DNA from: CAYMLL01 sp964390645
Lineage (GTDB): Bacteria > Planctomycetota > UBA8108
Length of the DNA stretch: 32,321 bases
Direction: 5' to 3'
NCBI GenBank assembly: GCA_964390645.1
Contig: CAYMLL010000045.1
Span: 1 to 32,321, forward strand
Shown piece by piece: positions 7,425 to 16,235 of this stretch (positions are counted from its first letter, which is position 1; the number at the start of each line of letters is the position of its first letter). The translations under genes were made by a program, and so were the position numbers. The notes under the pieces are model-generated. The model saw only the letters and a program-made list of their open reading frames with translations. It did no database searches and was not told the DNA's origin.

Positions 7425-8198
7425 TCACTCGTAGATCTTGTAGTACAGGCCAGCCTTCACTGCGGAGGAATCGAGAAGGATGACGCGGCTCGTCACGAAC
7501 GACTCCTTCTTCTCGTCCGACCTCTTCTTCGTCCGCGGTCGCTCGTCGGACCTGTTCGCGAGAACGAACCCGTAGAAGGCCTTCCCGGATCCCGCGACGA
7601 CCGACGGCTCGGCGACCCGGCGCTGGATGATCAGAGTCTTGCGATCGAGCGTCGTGCGGTGGTCGTTCTCGTCGATCTCGAGAGCGAGGCCCTTCTTCGA
7701 GTCGGCGATGACGGCGTTGTACCACATGATCTCCTCGTCGCGCGGATCGCGGTAGTCCGTGTTGACCTTGATCCCCCCTCCAATCAAGAGCGCCTGCACG
7801 TTGCGCATCGAGAACTCCGACGACGTCAGCCCCGTGGCGCTCAGGTTGCTCTTCTCGAAGACCTTTCCGAGAACGAAGGCTCGCGTTCCCGCCTGCAGCT
7901 GCTTGGCGGTCGCACGGCGATCCTCGAGCACCTTGAGACCGTCGCCCAGCTTGACGAAGGCGACCATCTTCTTGCGCTTTCGCTTGACCGTCTTCGTGTA
8001 GGCCAGCTCGAAGAAGCCCTCCTCGCTCTTCACCGGTTTGAGCTGCCCCCACGCGATCAGGTCGTAGGAAGGCTTCTTCTTCGTCGCCTTCTTCTCGGTC
8101 GGACGGCCCTTCTGCGGACCGTTCTCCTCGCCGTCACCCTGACCGACGGCCACGGAAGAGAGCACGACGACAATGGCGAGCGGATACAGACCTCGCAT
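7425..8198 (-). CDS. Secreted or periplasmic protein of unknown function
   Basis: A 257-residue product with a clear N-terminal signal peptide (MRGLYPLAIVVVLSSVAVGQ, likely cleaved after residue 18) followed by a Lys-rich linker (KKATKKKPS). The mature part alternates short beta-like segments such as AFVLGKVFE, NVQALLIGGG and KAFYGFVLAN, with more basic linkers. The start at 8196-8198 is preferred because GAGGA lies 8 bases upstream and the signal peptide begins there; the open frame extends 18 codons further. I recognise no family or catalytic motif. It precedes the exported methyltransferase on the same strand, so the two may be cotranscribed. Confidence 0.75.
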   Translation of the reverse strand: MRGLYPLAIVVVLSSVAVGQGDGEENGPQKGRPTEKKATKKKPSYDLIAWGQLKPVKSEEGFFELAYTKTVKRKRKKMVAFVKLGDGLKVLEDRRATAKQLQAGTRAFVLGKVFEKSNLSATGLTSSEFSMRNVQALLIGGGIKVNTDYRDPRDEEIMWYNAVIADSKKGLALEIDENDHRTTLDRKTLIIQRRVAEPSVVAGSGKAFYGFVLANRSDERPRTKKRSDEKKESFVTSRVILLDSSAVKAGLYYKIYE

Positions 8199-8614
8199 AA
8201 CGGGAGTCCTCTCTGACCGTCGCGGTTGGAAGGAGCACGAAGCCGGCAACACAGCGCCGCAAAGGAGCAGAAAGTGACATTATCGACAAGCCTGGAGGTC
8301 GTTCAAGGAATCTCGGGAGATCGCCGCTTGAACGTCTGCAGGGGAGACCAGGACGATCATGCGCCGCGGTCGTTTCCCGTGCCCCGTCCCGCTCACCCGC
8401 AGGTCGGACATGGCAAGCGACTGCCGGAGGTGCCCGTCGAGCACGGCCGCCACCCGCTACCAGAACGCTCTCCAGCCCTCCCAGGAGCCCGCCGGAGAAG
8501 CTGGACGGCCTGTGCTCGCCGACCGACACGGGGTGGCCACCCGCCGGCAACGAAGACCACGCCCCGGAGCCCCGGATGCTGTCCAGCCTGCCACAACGGT
8601 GGCGAGGGAGCTGC
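8199..8614. other. Intergenic stretch without a supported gene
   Basis: About 416 bases between the end of hemL and the start of the secreted-protein gene, both on the minus strand. Apart from the promoter candidate near 8279-8306 I see no recognisable gene, RNA or clear terminator. Open frames on both strands give Arg/Pro/Ala-rich products without known motifs. A decayed gene cannot be excluded. Confidence 0.5.
8279..8306 (-). promoter_or_regulatory. Candidate promoter for the secreted-protein gene at 8198
   Basis: On the minus strand TTGAAC (8306-8301) and GATAAT (8284-8279) are separated by 16 bases. The transcript would start near 8271, leaving a leader of roughly 70 bases before the ATG at 8198. 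Confidence 0.4.
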
Positions 8615-9892
8615 TCAGAGCGTCGCGAGGACGTCCTTCGCCGCCGCGACGACCACGTCGATGTCCGGGTCCGAGTGCGCCGCGGAGACGAAAAAGGCCT
8701 CGTACTGGCTCGGCGGCAACGACACGCCCTGTGCGAGCATTCCGTGAAAGAACTTCGCGTAGCGATCCGTATCGACGCTCGCGAGCGAGTCGAGATTCTC
8801 GACTGCGGACTCGTTGAAGAAGAGCGTCATCATCGATGCGACCCGCTGCACGCAAGCCGTGACGCCCGTCGCGCGGATCGCATCCTCGAGACCGGCCTGC
8901 AACCGCGCGCCCTTCGACTCGAGGTCGCCGTAGACACCGGCCTTTCCGAGCTCTCGTAGAGTCGTCAGACCGGCAGCGGTCGCCAGCGGATTGCCGGACA
9001 GCGTGCCGGCCTGGTAGACGGGACCGGTCGGCGAGATGTGATCGACGACGTCGGCACGTCCACCGAACGCACCGACGGGCAGCCCCCCGCCGACGACCTT
9101 CCCCAGGACGCTGAGATCCGGCCGGATGTCGTAACGTTCCTGCGCGCCGCCGGCAGCGACGCGAAAGCCAGTGATCACCTCGTCGAAGATGAGCAGCGCG
9201 CCGTGCTCATCGCAGACCTGTCGCAGCCCCTCGAGGAAGCCCGACCCGGGTGGCACGACGCCCATGTTGCCCGCGACCGGCTCCACCAGGATCGCCGCGA
9301 TCTCGCTACCGTGCTCCGCGAAGATCGCTCGCACACCATCGATGTCGTTGTAGCCGGCCAGATGCGTCAACGCGGCGAGCGGCCCCGGAACGCCGGGACT
9401 CGAAGGCACGCCCAGCGTCAAGGCTCCCGATCCGGCCTGGATGAGGAACGAGTCAGCGTGGCCGTGATAGCAGCCGACGAACTTGACCAGTCGGTCGCGA
9501 CCGGTGAACCCACGCGCCAGGCGCGCGGCCGACATGCCGGCCTCGGTCCCCGAGCTGACGAGCCGCACCTTCTCCACGGCCGGCATGCGCTCGGCGATGA
9601 GCTCGGCGAGCTCGACCTCGGCCACCGTCGACGCCCCGAAGCTGGTGCCTCGCGCGGCCGCACTCTGAACGGCCTCGACGACCGCGGGATGCGCGTGACC
9701 GAGAATCAGCGGCCCCCAGGAGCCCATCAGGTCGATGTACTCCTTTCGGGCGAGGTCGACCAGTGGAGTGCCGTGTCGTTCCTGAAAAAATAGCGGCTGG
9801 CCTCCGACCGCGCCGAAGGCGCGCACCGGAGAGTTCACACCGCCGGGAATGACCTGGCCAGCGCGCTCGAAGAGCTCTTCGCTTCGTCCCAT
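8615..9892 (-). CDS. hemL: Glutamate-1-semialdehyde 2,1-aminomutase
   Basis: A PLP-dependent enzyme that converts glutamate-1-semialdehyde to 5-aminolevulinate, the second committed step of the C5 tetrapyrrole route. The 425-residue length is typical. Family segments include VIPGGVNSPVRAF at the start, SSGTEAGMSAARLARG, the CYHGHAD block, and SVLGKVVGGGLPVGAFGG with the PLP-binding Lys265. The start has a strong site, GGAGGGG, three bases upstream. It lies 24 bases after hemE on the same strand, so the two are probably one transcript. Confidence 0.96.
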   Translation of the reverse strand: MGRSEELFERAGQVIPGGVNSPVRAFGAVGGQPLFFQERHGTPLVDLARKEYIDLMGSWGPLILGHAHPAVVEAVQSAAARGTSFGASTVAEVELAELIAERMPAVEKVRLVSSGTEAGMSAARLARGFTGRDRLVKFVGCYHGHADSFLIQAGSGALTLGVPSSPGVPGPLAALTHLAGYNDIDGVRAIFAEHGSEIAAILVEPVAGNMGVVPPGSGFLEGLRQVCDEHGALLIFDEVITGFRVAAGGAQERYDIRPDLSVLGKVVGGGLPVGAFGGRADVVDHISPTGPVYQAGTLSGNPLATAAGLTTLRELGKAGVYGDLESKGARLQAGLEDAIRATGVTACVQRVASMMTLFFNESAVENLDSLASVDTDRYAKFFHGMLAQGVSLPPSQYEAFFVSAAHSDPDIDVVVAAAKDVLATL

Positions 9893-9916
9893 CGTCCCCT
9901 CCGATCCTCTCGTTCG

Positions 9917-10996
9917 CTACTCGAAGCTCTTGACTGCATCCACGACGGCCTCGACCGAGGCGACCGGTGTCTCGGGCAGTATGCCATGCCCGAGATTGAA
10001 AACGTGGTGCGAATCGCCGCGCATCGACTCGAGCAACGCGACCGTCCTTTCGCGGACCTCCTCGGGTGAACCGAAGAGCGTCGACGGATCCAGGTTGCCC
10101 TGCAGGCCGACACCCGGCCCCAGATGTCGCCGCGCGTCGGCAAGCTGCACACGCCAGTCGAGACTGAGAATGTCCGCGCCGGAACTCGCCATCGGGTCGA
10201 TGAGATGCGCGCAACCGTTGACGTACAGAATCGTCGGCGCGCCGGTCGCGGCGACGGCCTCGAAGATACGCCGCTGGTACGGCACGCAGAAGTCGTCGTA
10301 TTCCTGCGGCGAGAGAAGCCCCGCCCAGGTATCGAACAGCTGCACCGCCTCGGCCCCCGCCTCGACCTGCGCGGTGAGATAGGCTGCCGTCGCACCGGTA
10401 AGGGTGTCCAGCAGCTCGCGCAGCGTCGCGGGCTCCTCGAACATCATCCGCTTGATGCGATCCCCGCTGCGGCGGAAGTCGCCCTCGACGAGGTACGCCG
10501 CCATCGTGAACGGCGCGCCGGCGAACCCGAGCACCGCGACCTCGCGTGGCAACGCGGCTCGCAGGCGGCTCAGGGTCTCGAGGACAGGCGCCGTGTGCCC
10601 CCCGGGATCCGGAGTGTTCAACGACCGGACGCGGTCGAGCGAGCGCAGGGGCTCGAGAAAGACGGGCCCACGGTCGCTGTACTCCAGCGGCGCGCCCATC
10701 GCCTCGGCCAGGAAGAGGATGTCGTAAAAGACGATGACCGCGTCCATCGCGAAGCGCTCGAAGGGCTGCATCGAGACCTCGAAAGCGAGGTCCGGTTGCG
10801 AGCACATCTCCACGAAGCTGTGACGAGCGCGGATCTCCTGGTACTCGGGCAGATAACGGCCGGCCTGGCGCATGATCCAGATCGGCGGACGGCCGCCTCC
10901 CTCTCCGGACGCCGCCGCCACGAAACGTCCCGGAGACGACGCCGAGGGGTCGCCCCCGACCTTGTCGCAGTCTTGTCGTGATTCCGTCCGGGTCAT
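9917..10996 (-). CDS. hemE: Uroporphyrinogen decarboxylase
   Basis: Decarboxylates the four acetate side chains of uroporphyrinogen III to give coproporphyrinogen III, in the cytoplasm. The product contains the signature IWIMRQAGRYLPEY, then FAGAPFTMAAYLVEG, GLQGNLDPSTLFGSPEEV and FNLGHGILPETP near the C-terminus. With the ATG at 10994-10996 it is 359 residues, close to the family length. The open frame reaches an ATG at 11062, which would add 22 residues. Neither start has a clear ribosome site, so this choice is tentative. It heads a minus-strand hemE-hemL pair facing away from hemA. Confidence 0.95.
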   Translation of the reverse strand: MTRTESRQDCDKVGGDPSASSPGRFVAAASGEGGGRPPIWIMRQAGRYLPEYQEIRARHSFVEMCSQPDLAFEVSMQPFERFAMDAVIVFYDILFLAEAMGAPLEYSDRGPVFLEPLRSLDRVRSLNTPDPGGHTAPVLETLSRLRAALPREVAVLGFAGAPFTMAAYLVEGDFRRSGDRIKRMMFEEPATLRELLDTLTGATAAYLTAQVEAGAEAVQLFDTWAGLLSPQEYDDFCVPYQRRIFEAVAATGAPTILYVNGCAHLIDPMASSGADILSLDWRVQLADARRHLGPGVGLQGNLDPSTLFGSPEEVRERTVALLESMRGDSHHVFNLGHGILPETPVASVEAVVDAVKSFE

Positions 10997-11338
10997 GGCT
11001 TGTTGTCTGGATCCTTCGGCGAACCGGAGTCGCGCGCGCCAGGAAAAACCTGGACCCTCCATAAGTACACGAAGATAATGGGCTTATGTTTCATCCCGGA
11101 GCCGGGGAGCCCCCCCTGACCTCGGCGGAAGACCCGAGTTCAGGAAAGCAGGCAATACTCGCCCGCCCGTGACCGATTAGATGGAGACTGTCGGCGACGA
11201 CCGCGACATGCAAGATGGTGGGATCGCCCGCTTCTTCCACGACGGGTCCGTTCGCGCCGAGTGTGGATAATAGCCCGGAAGAACGGCCTCGCACAGGCGA
11301 GATTCCGATCCCGGTGATGACACTTCGAGCTCACGCTG
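10997..11338. promoter_or_regulatory. Divergent intergenic region between hemE and hemA
   Basis: About 340 bases between the chosen starts of the two outward-facing heme operons, so it must contain both promoters. GATAAT at 11266-11271 is a possible -10 for hemA but has no matching -35. I see no riboswitch, tRNA or strong inverted repeat in it. Confidence 0.5.
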
Positions 11339-12688
11339 ATGGAACTTCTGGTCTTCGGCCTCAATCACCGCACCGCCCCCGTCGAGGTCCGGGAGCGCTG
11401 GTCGTTCTCGCGTGAGCGCTCCCTCGAAGCGCTGCGCCGTCTGAAAGACGAGATCGATCCGTCCGAGCACGTCATCCTGTCAACCTGCAATCGGACGGAG
11501 TTCTACAGCCATCTGCCTCGAACGACGAGCCCGGTGAGCTCGATCGAAGACCCCCATGAGCAGTGCCTGAGCCTGGCTCGCTACTACCTCGGTAAGCGCG
11601 AGGCTAACGATCTCGACGCCGACGAGATCAGTTACTTCTACTTTCATCGCCAGCAAGCTGCCGCGGAGCACCTCTTTCGCGTCGCTGGCGGCCTCGACTC
11701 GATGATCGTGGGAGAGTCGGAGATCCTGCACCAGATCAAGCAGGCTTTTCAAGTCTCCCAGGACGGCAACGCGACCGGACGGCTGTTCCAGATGCTCTTT
11801 CCCGAGGCGTTCAAGGTCGGCAAGCGGGTTCGCACCGCAACCCAGATCTCGAAGGGCTGCATAACGCCCGGGCAGGCCGCACTTCAGCTTGCAGACAAGG
11901 TGCTCGGCGAGTCGGAGACCTGTGGACTCGTCGGCGCGCGCGTGCTCCTGATCGGCTCGGGGAAGATCGCGACAGTCGCTGCGCGTTCGCTGCTCGACCG
12001 AGGAATCCGTGACTTCACCGTCATCAATCGCACCCCGGAGCACGCACAGAAGCTGCTGGATCGGCTGCGCGGCAAACCGGACACGACCGACGGCCATGGT
12101 TCGTGCGCCGGCAAGACCGCGCTCTGGGAGAATCTCGCAGCCGAGACCGCTAAAGCCGACCTGATCATCCTGTCGACCGCGTCACCGGTTCCCGTGCTCT
12201 GCCGCGACACACTCGCTCGCGCGCAGAAGCGGCGCGACGGCGCACCGCTCGCTGTCATCGACCTGGCGATCCCCCGAGACGTCGAGCCGGAAGCGAGCCG
12301 GGTCGACGGCGTGCACCTCTTCAACATCGACGATCTCAACCACGTCGTCCGCGAAAACGTGGAGAAGCGCCATGATCACGTGGAGCACGCCGAGCGCATA
12401 GTGCGTGAGCAGCTCAGCGTGTTCTTCGGACGAATGAAGTTCCTCCAGGTCGACCCGGTCATTCGTCACCTCATCAAGCGCTTCGAGGAGATTCGTCTCG
12501 GCGAGCTCCAGTCCTCGCTCGATCGCTTCCCATCCGAGCTTCACGACACCGTTGACGAGATGACACGTCGACTCGTAAGCAAGATGATCCACTTTCCGAT
12601 CGAGCGCCTGAAGTCGATCCGCGACATGGAGGGGATCGGGGACGCCGAGATCAGCTTCCTGCGCCGCCTCTACCTTTCGGATCACTGA
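11339..12688 (+). CDS. hemA: Glutamyl-tRNA reductase
   Basis: Reduces glutamyl-tRNA(Glu) to glutamate-1-semialdehyde with NADPH, the first committed step of C5 tetrapyrrole synthesis. The 449-residue product begins with GLNHRTAPVEVRE and carries ILSTCNRTEFY with the catalytic Cys50. GGLDSMIVGESEILHQIK, a GSGKIA nucleotide-binding turn and a C-terminal dimerisation region also fit the family. The ATG lies directly before the conserved MELLVFGLNHRT; no ribosome binding site is obvious. It is the first gene of hemA-hemC-hemD, with hemC starting 9 bases after its stop. Confidence 0.96.
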   Translation: MELLVFGLNHRTAPVEVRERWSFSRERSLEALRRLKDEIDPSEHVILSTCNRTEFYSHLPRTTSPVSSIEDPHEQCLSLARYYLGKREANDLDADEISYFYFHRQQAAAEHLFRVAGGLDSMIVGESEILHQIKQAFQVSQDGNATGRLFQMLFPEAFKVGKRVRTATQISKGCITPGQAALQLADKVLGESETCGLVGARVLLIGSGKIATVAARSLLDRGIRDFTVINRTPEHAQKLLDRLRGKPDTTDGHGSCAGKTALWENLAAETAKADLIILSTASPVPVLCRDTLARAQKRRDGAPLAVIDLAIPRDVEPEASRVDGVHLFNIDDLNHVVRENVEKRHDHVEHAERIVREQLSVFFGRMKFLQVDPVIRHLIKRFEEIRLGELQSSLDRFPSELHDTVDEMTRRLVSKMIHFPIERLKSIRDMEGIGDAEISFLRRLYLSDH

Positions 12689-12697
12689 GGTGCCGAG

Positions 12698-13618
12698 GTG
12701 CTGACGTTGAAGCTGGGCACGCGTGCCAGTCGTCTGGCGCTCTGGCAAGCCGATTGGGTGAAGACCTCGCTCGAGGCGGGCGTGGCGAACCCCGTCGTCG
12801 AGATCGTCACCATCAAGACCAGCGCAGAGAGCTTCCCCGAGCAGCCGATCGCCGAGATCGGCAGCGGAGTCTTCAGTCGCGAGCTCGACGACGCGCTGTT
12901 GTCCGGATCGATCGACCTCGCCGTTCACAGCTTGAAGGATCTGCCTTCCGACTCTCCGCCGGCTCTCTGCATCACGGCGATTCTCGAGCGGGAGAGCCCC
13001 CTCGACGCGTTCGTCTCGGCCGACGGCACGGCGCTCGATGAGCTTCCGGCAGGCGCCCGAATCGGAACCGGAAGCCCCCGTCGCAAGGCGCAGATCCTCG
13101 CACGCCGGTCCGATCTCGACGTCGTACCCTTGCGCGGAAACGTCGAGACGCGCCTGCGCAAGATCACGAACGAAGGGCTGGCAGGCACCATTCTCGCTGA
13201 GGCCGGACTGCGCCGGCTCGGGCTGGAGCACGTCATCACACACGCCTTCGAGCCGGCCGTCCTCGTCCCGGCGGTCGGACAGGGCGCGGTCGCGGTCGCC
13301 ACCCGTCGCGACGACGATACGACAAACGCGCACGTGGCGCGACTCGATCACCTCGAGACTCGTCGCCGGGTCACGGCGGAGCGCGCGTTCCTCCGCGAGC
13401 TCCGCGGCGGCTGCCAGGCCCCTGCGGGGGCGCTGGCAACACTCGCTGGAGACGAGATCTCGATCGAGTCCGCCCTTGCCAAGCCCGACGGCTCGATCTG
13501 TCTGCGGACCTCGTGCCGAGGCGAGGTCGAGGACGGCGAGAGACTCGGTCGCGAAGCCGCACTCGACCTGCTGTCCCGCGGTGGCGACGCGATTCTCGCG
13601 GATCTGATCGCGCAGTGA
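12698..13618 (+). CDS. hemC: Porphobilinogen deaminase (hydroxymethylbilane synthase)
   Basis: Joins four porphobilinogen units into hydroxymethylbilane using a covalent dipyrromethane cofactor. The 306-residue product has LGTRASRLALWQADWV at its start, the catalytic Asp81 in HSLKDLP, GTGSPRRKAQ, PLRGNVETRLRK, and the cofactor-binding Cys239 in LRGGCQAPAGA. The GTG at 12698 fits the conserved N-terminus and has GAGGTG just upstream. Its stop overlaps the GTG proposed for hemD, so the two are probably translationally coupled. Confidence 0.96.
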   Translation: MLTLKLGTRASRLALWQADWVKTSLEAGVANPVVEIVTIKTSAESFPEQPIAEIGSGVFSRELDDALLSGSIDLAVHSLKDLPSDSPPALCITAILERESPLDAFVSADGTALDELPAGARIGTGSPRRKAQILARRSDLDVVPLRGNVETRLRKITNEGLAGTILAEAGLRRLGLEHVITHAFEPAVLVPAVGQGAVAVATRRDDDTTNAHVARLDHLETRRRVTAERAFLRELRGGCQAPAGALATLAGDEISIESALAKPDGSICLRTSCRGEVEDGERLGREAALDLLSRGGDAILADLIAQ

Positions 13619-14427
13619 ACGGCGTGAGCGCCCTCGAAGGACGAACGGTCGTCGTCACACGCGCCGTGGCGCAGGCGCCGCCGCTCGTTGCAGCCTTCGA
13701 GTCGGCAGGAGCAAGAGTGATCGTGACGCCCTCCATCCGCTTCGTCCCTCACGTCGACACGGACGAATGGAGCGCCGCGCTGGACCGACGGTCCACGTAC
13801 ACTCACGCTGTCTTCACGAGCCCGGTCGCCGTGCGCATCTTCGCCGATCTCTGCGAGCGGGCAAACACCCCGTTCAGTTGCTGGGCAAAGCACGCGAAGA
13901 TCGCCGCGATCGGCGCCGGAACCGCCGCGTGTCTCGGGGAGAGAGGAGTCGTCGCGGACATTGTCAGCGCGGGAAGCGGAGGCGCGGACCTCGCACACGA
14001 GCTGGTCGCAAGCAGTCGCGTGGGACCGGAATCGCGCGTTCTGCTGCCGCAATCGATGATCGCACGCCCCGAGCTCGCGCTACTTCTCCTGGAAGCCGGT
14101 GCCGGCGTCGACGTACTGACTCTCTACACGACCGAGCCGGAGGACCCCGGAAAGGCCGCGAGCCTGCTCGACGCGCTCGATCGCGGCGACCTCGTCGATA
14201 TCGTGGCCTTCGCGAGCCCTTCCGCCGTACGCGGCTTCCTGGCGATCTGTGGCGAGCGAGGCGCCCGGCTCCTGAGGGAGCCGAGCCTCCGGGTCATCAC
14301 GATCGGCCGCACGACGAGCAGCGCCGTACGGGACGAGGGCGTCAACGTCACCGCGGAAGCAGGGAATCCCTCCGTCCAGGGGCTGGTCGACGCGGCGGTC
14401 GCGGCGGTCACGACGAGCGGCGACTGA
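13615..14427 (+). CDS. hemD: Uroporphyrinogen-III synthase
   Basis: Closes hydroxymethylbilane to uroporphyrinogen III with inversion of ring D. HemD sequences are poorly conserved, but the 270-residue product has the expected pattern: LEGRTVVVTRA at the N-terminus, a VFTSPVAVRIF block, AAIGAGTAACLGERGV, and a second domain with VAFASPSAVRGFL and TIGRTTSSAVRDEGV. Position after hemA-hemC supports the call. Start options are GTG 13615, overlapping the hemC TGA as GTGA, or GTG 13624; the overlap favours the first. The open frame continues upstream inside hemC, but that part is not HemD-like. Confidence 0.9.
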   Translation: MNGVSALEGRTVVVTRAVAQAPPLVAAFESAGARVIVTPSIRFVPHVDTDEWSAALDRRSTYTHAVFTSPVAVRIFADLCERANTPFSCWAKHAKIAAIGAGTAACLGERGVVADIVSAGSGGADLAHELVASSRVGPESRVLLPQSMIARPELALLLLEAGAGVDVLTLYTTEPEDPGKAASLLDALDRGDLVDIVAFASPSAVRGFLAICGERGARLLREPSLRVITIGRTTSSAVRDEGVNVTAEAGNPSVQGLVDAAVAAVTTSGD

Positions 14428-14453
14428 TCCCTGCACGCGCGTGCACGCCCACG

Positions 14454-15059
14454 TCAGACCGCTCGCAGCTTCCCGAGCACCCTGGCCATCTCCGTCCGAA
14501 CTCGCGCTCGGGTCTCCGTCTGGAGCGACATCTCGAGAAAGACGGCGGCCTCATCCCCGATCTCGATCAGCCGCTGCCGGGCCCAGCTGCGCACCTCGAA
14601 ACGACGGTGGACGAGCCCCTCGACACAGAGCGCCGGCCCGACCTTCGCCGCAGGATCGATCGTGACGACCGCGAGAAACGCCGCGTGGCGAGAGTCCCGA
14701 TCGTCGAGCTTCTCGACGAGGACCGACGAGGCGGCGCGCGCCGCGGGCCCGAAACGTCGCAACGCTCGCACCGCTGCCTTCGAGACCTTCTCGTGCCGAT
14801 CGACAACGAGCTCGACGAGGGCGGCGGTCGCTCCATCGGCTGCCTGCGACCCCATCTTGCCGATCGCGGTCGCCGCCCATCGACGTCGGCGCGGATCGAT
14901 CGAGCGAACCTCCTCGAGGACGCGCGGCAAGATCTCCACACCTCGTGCCGCGATCTCGTCGACGGCGGCACGACGCGCACCGAGATCAGCGTCCGTCAAG
15001 CTGTCCATCAGCTCCGAGACATCGCTGTCGCGAAGCGGGCGGGCGGGAGAATCGCTCAT
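14454..15059 (-). CDS. HEAT-repeat protein
   Basis: A 201-residue protein built almost entirely of alpha-helical HEAT-like repeats: ARRAAVDEIAARGVEILPRVLEEV, then RRRRWAATAIGKMG, EKVSKAAVRALRRFG, SRHAAFLAVVTID and FEVRSWARQRLIEIG, ending with VRTEMARVLGKL. It has no signal peptide or membrane segment, so it is probably cytoplasmic. Its ATG (15057-15059) overlaps the TGA of the upstream permease gene as ATGA, which suggests coupled translation and a shared job. HEAT repeats bind proteins; the partner is unknown. The longer open frame upstream overlaps the permease gene in another frame and is not used. Confidence 0.8.
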   Translation of the reverse strand: MSDSPARPLRDSDVSELMDSLTDADLGARRAAVDEIAARGVEILPRVLEEVRSIDPRRRRWAATAIGKMGSQAADGATAALVELVVDRHEKVSKAAVRALRRFGPAARAASSVLVEKLDDRDSRHAAFLAVVTIDPAAKVGPALCVEGLVHRRFEVRSWARQRLIEIGDEAAVFLEMSLQTETRARVRTEMARVLGKLRAV

Positions 15060-16228
15060 GTCTTCATGAACCGCATCCACGAGATCGCCAGGGCCAGGAA
15101 GAAGCACGGTCCGAGCGCCGCTCCGAGCGCGGGGGAGACGATGCCGTTGGATCCGAGCTGCTGTACGAAAGCGACGACGACAAAGAACCCCGTCGACACG
15201 CAAGCGGCGATCACCGCTCCGAAGAAGATGTTGCGGGTGCCGAAGAAGACGATCACCGGTAGGCCGAGCAGAAGGAGGATCACGTTGTTCGCAGGATGGA
15301 ATATTCGCGACCAGTACTTCATCGTCCACCCCCGATCGTCCGACTCCTCGATCTTGCGGCGAAGGTCAGCAAGGGTCATGTGGACAACCTGTGCCTCTCG
15401 GACCTCGAGATCTTCCGGGATCAACGTGGTCTCGAAACGGCGCTCGATGAATGTCTCGATGACCTTCTCACTGCTGTCCGTAGCACCGGACTGCGTCATG
15501 GTCACGAGACGCGAGCGGTTCGTGCCAGCCAGTGGCTCGTATGTCTGCATCTTTCCGTCTCGCATCAACCAGTAGCCCTCATCCTCGAGCTCCGGCTTCA
15601 CCCACTCCATCGACGCGGCGCGGATGATCGAGTCACGACCTTTGCGAGGATTCGTCGGCAACACGAGCACGCCTTCCGCTCGCTGGGCGGCGATCAGATA
15701 CCGAGGAATGACGACGAGGATCTCGCGCTCCGGATCACGATACTTCTGATCGCGCGTCTCGAGCTTGCCGCCACGCTTGCCCGAGACTTCACGGAAAACA
15801 TCACGCGTTCGCGGGATCCACAGCTCCTCGACCCCGAAGGTAGCGAGCGCGATCATCGACGCTGCAAAGATCATCGGCCAGAACACGCGGTGATAGCTGC
15901 GGCCATTCGCGAGCATCGGAACGAGCTCGTTGGAACGCTGGAAAAGCGTCAGCGTGAAGAGCCCCGAGGTGAGGCACGCGATCGGCCCGAGAATCTGGCA
16001 GAAGACGATCGGCAGATTGACGCCGTAATAGCGCACGAGGAGCCCGAAGAAATCGCCGGCCCCGTCGGTGTCCTTGTTGAACTCGTCCAGATTCTCGACG
16101 AGATCCAGCAGCACGAAAATCAGCGCGAAGCTGAACAGGTTGGCAACGTAGACCAGGAGGAAGCGCCCGAGCACGTACGCGTCGAGCGTCCCGATCCGAG
16201 ATCGCGCCCACCGGACAATTCTTCGCAT
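15056..16228 (-). CDS. LptF/LptG family permease (second of a pair)
   Basis: A 390-residue YjgP/YjgQ-type membrane protein. In the well-studied LPS exporter, LptF and LptG form the inner-membrane channel that, with the ATPase LptB, extracts LPS and passes it to the periplasmic bridge. Three N-terminal membrane segments (around AYVLGRFLLVYVANLFSFAL, LPIVFCQILGPIACLTSGLF and FWPMIFAASMIALATFG) and the conserved RSNELVPMLANGRSYHRV loop are visible. A periplasmic beta-rich domain of roughly 170 residues follows, then three more membrane segments ending in LALAISWMRFM. A GAGGT site lies 9 bases before the ATG. It starts 7 bases after the first permease. I cannot say which of LptF or LptG it is. 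Confidence 0.85.
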   Translation of the reverse strand: MRRIVRWARSRIGTLDAYVLGRFLLVYVANLFSFALIFVLLDLVENLDEFNKDTDGAGDFFGLLVRYYGVNLPIVFCQILGPIACLTSGLFTLTLFQRSNELVPMLANGRSYHRVFWPMIFAASMIALATFGVEELWIPRTRDVFREVSGKRGGKLETRDQKYRDPEREILVVIPRYLIAAQRAEGVLVLPTNPRKGRDSIIRAASMEWVKPELEDEGYWLMRDGKMQTYEPLAGTNRSRLVTMTQSGATDSSEKVIETFIERRFETTLIPEDLEVREAQVVHMTLADLRRKIEESDDRGWTMKYWSRIFHPANNVILLLLGLPVIVFFGTRNIFFGAVIAACVSTGFFVVVAFVQQLGSNGIVSPALGAALGPCFFLALAISWMRFMKT

Positions 16229-16235
16229 CGCGGTG

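Noticed and set aside
13767..15575. Plus-strand open frame of 602 codons
   Set aside because: It overlaps hemD in a different frame and then runs antisense to the HEAT protein and the permease; composition is extreme in Arg.
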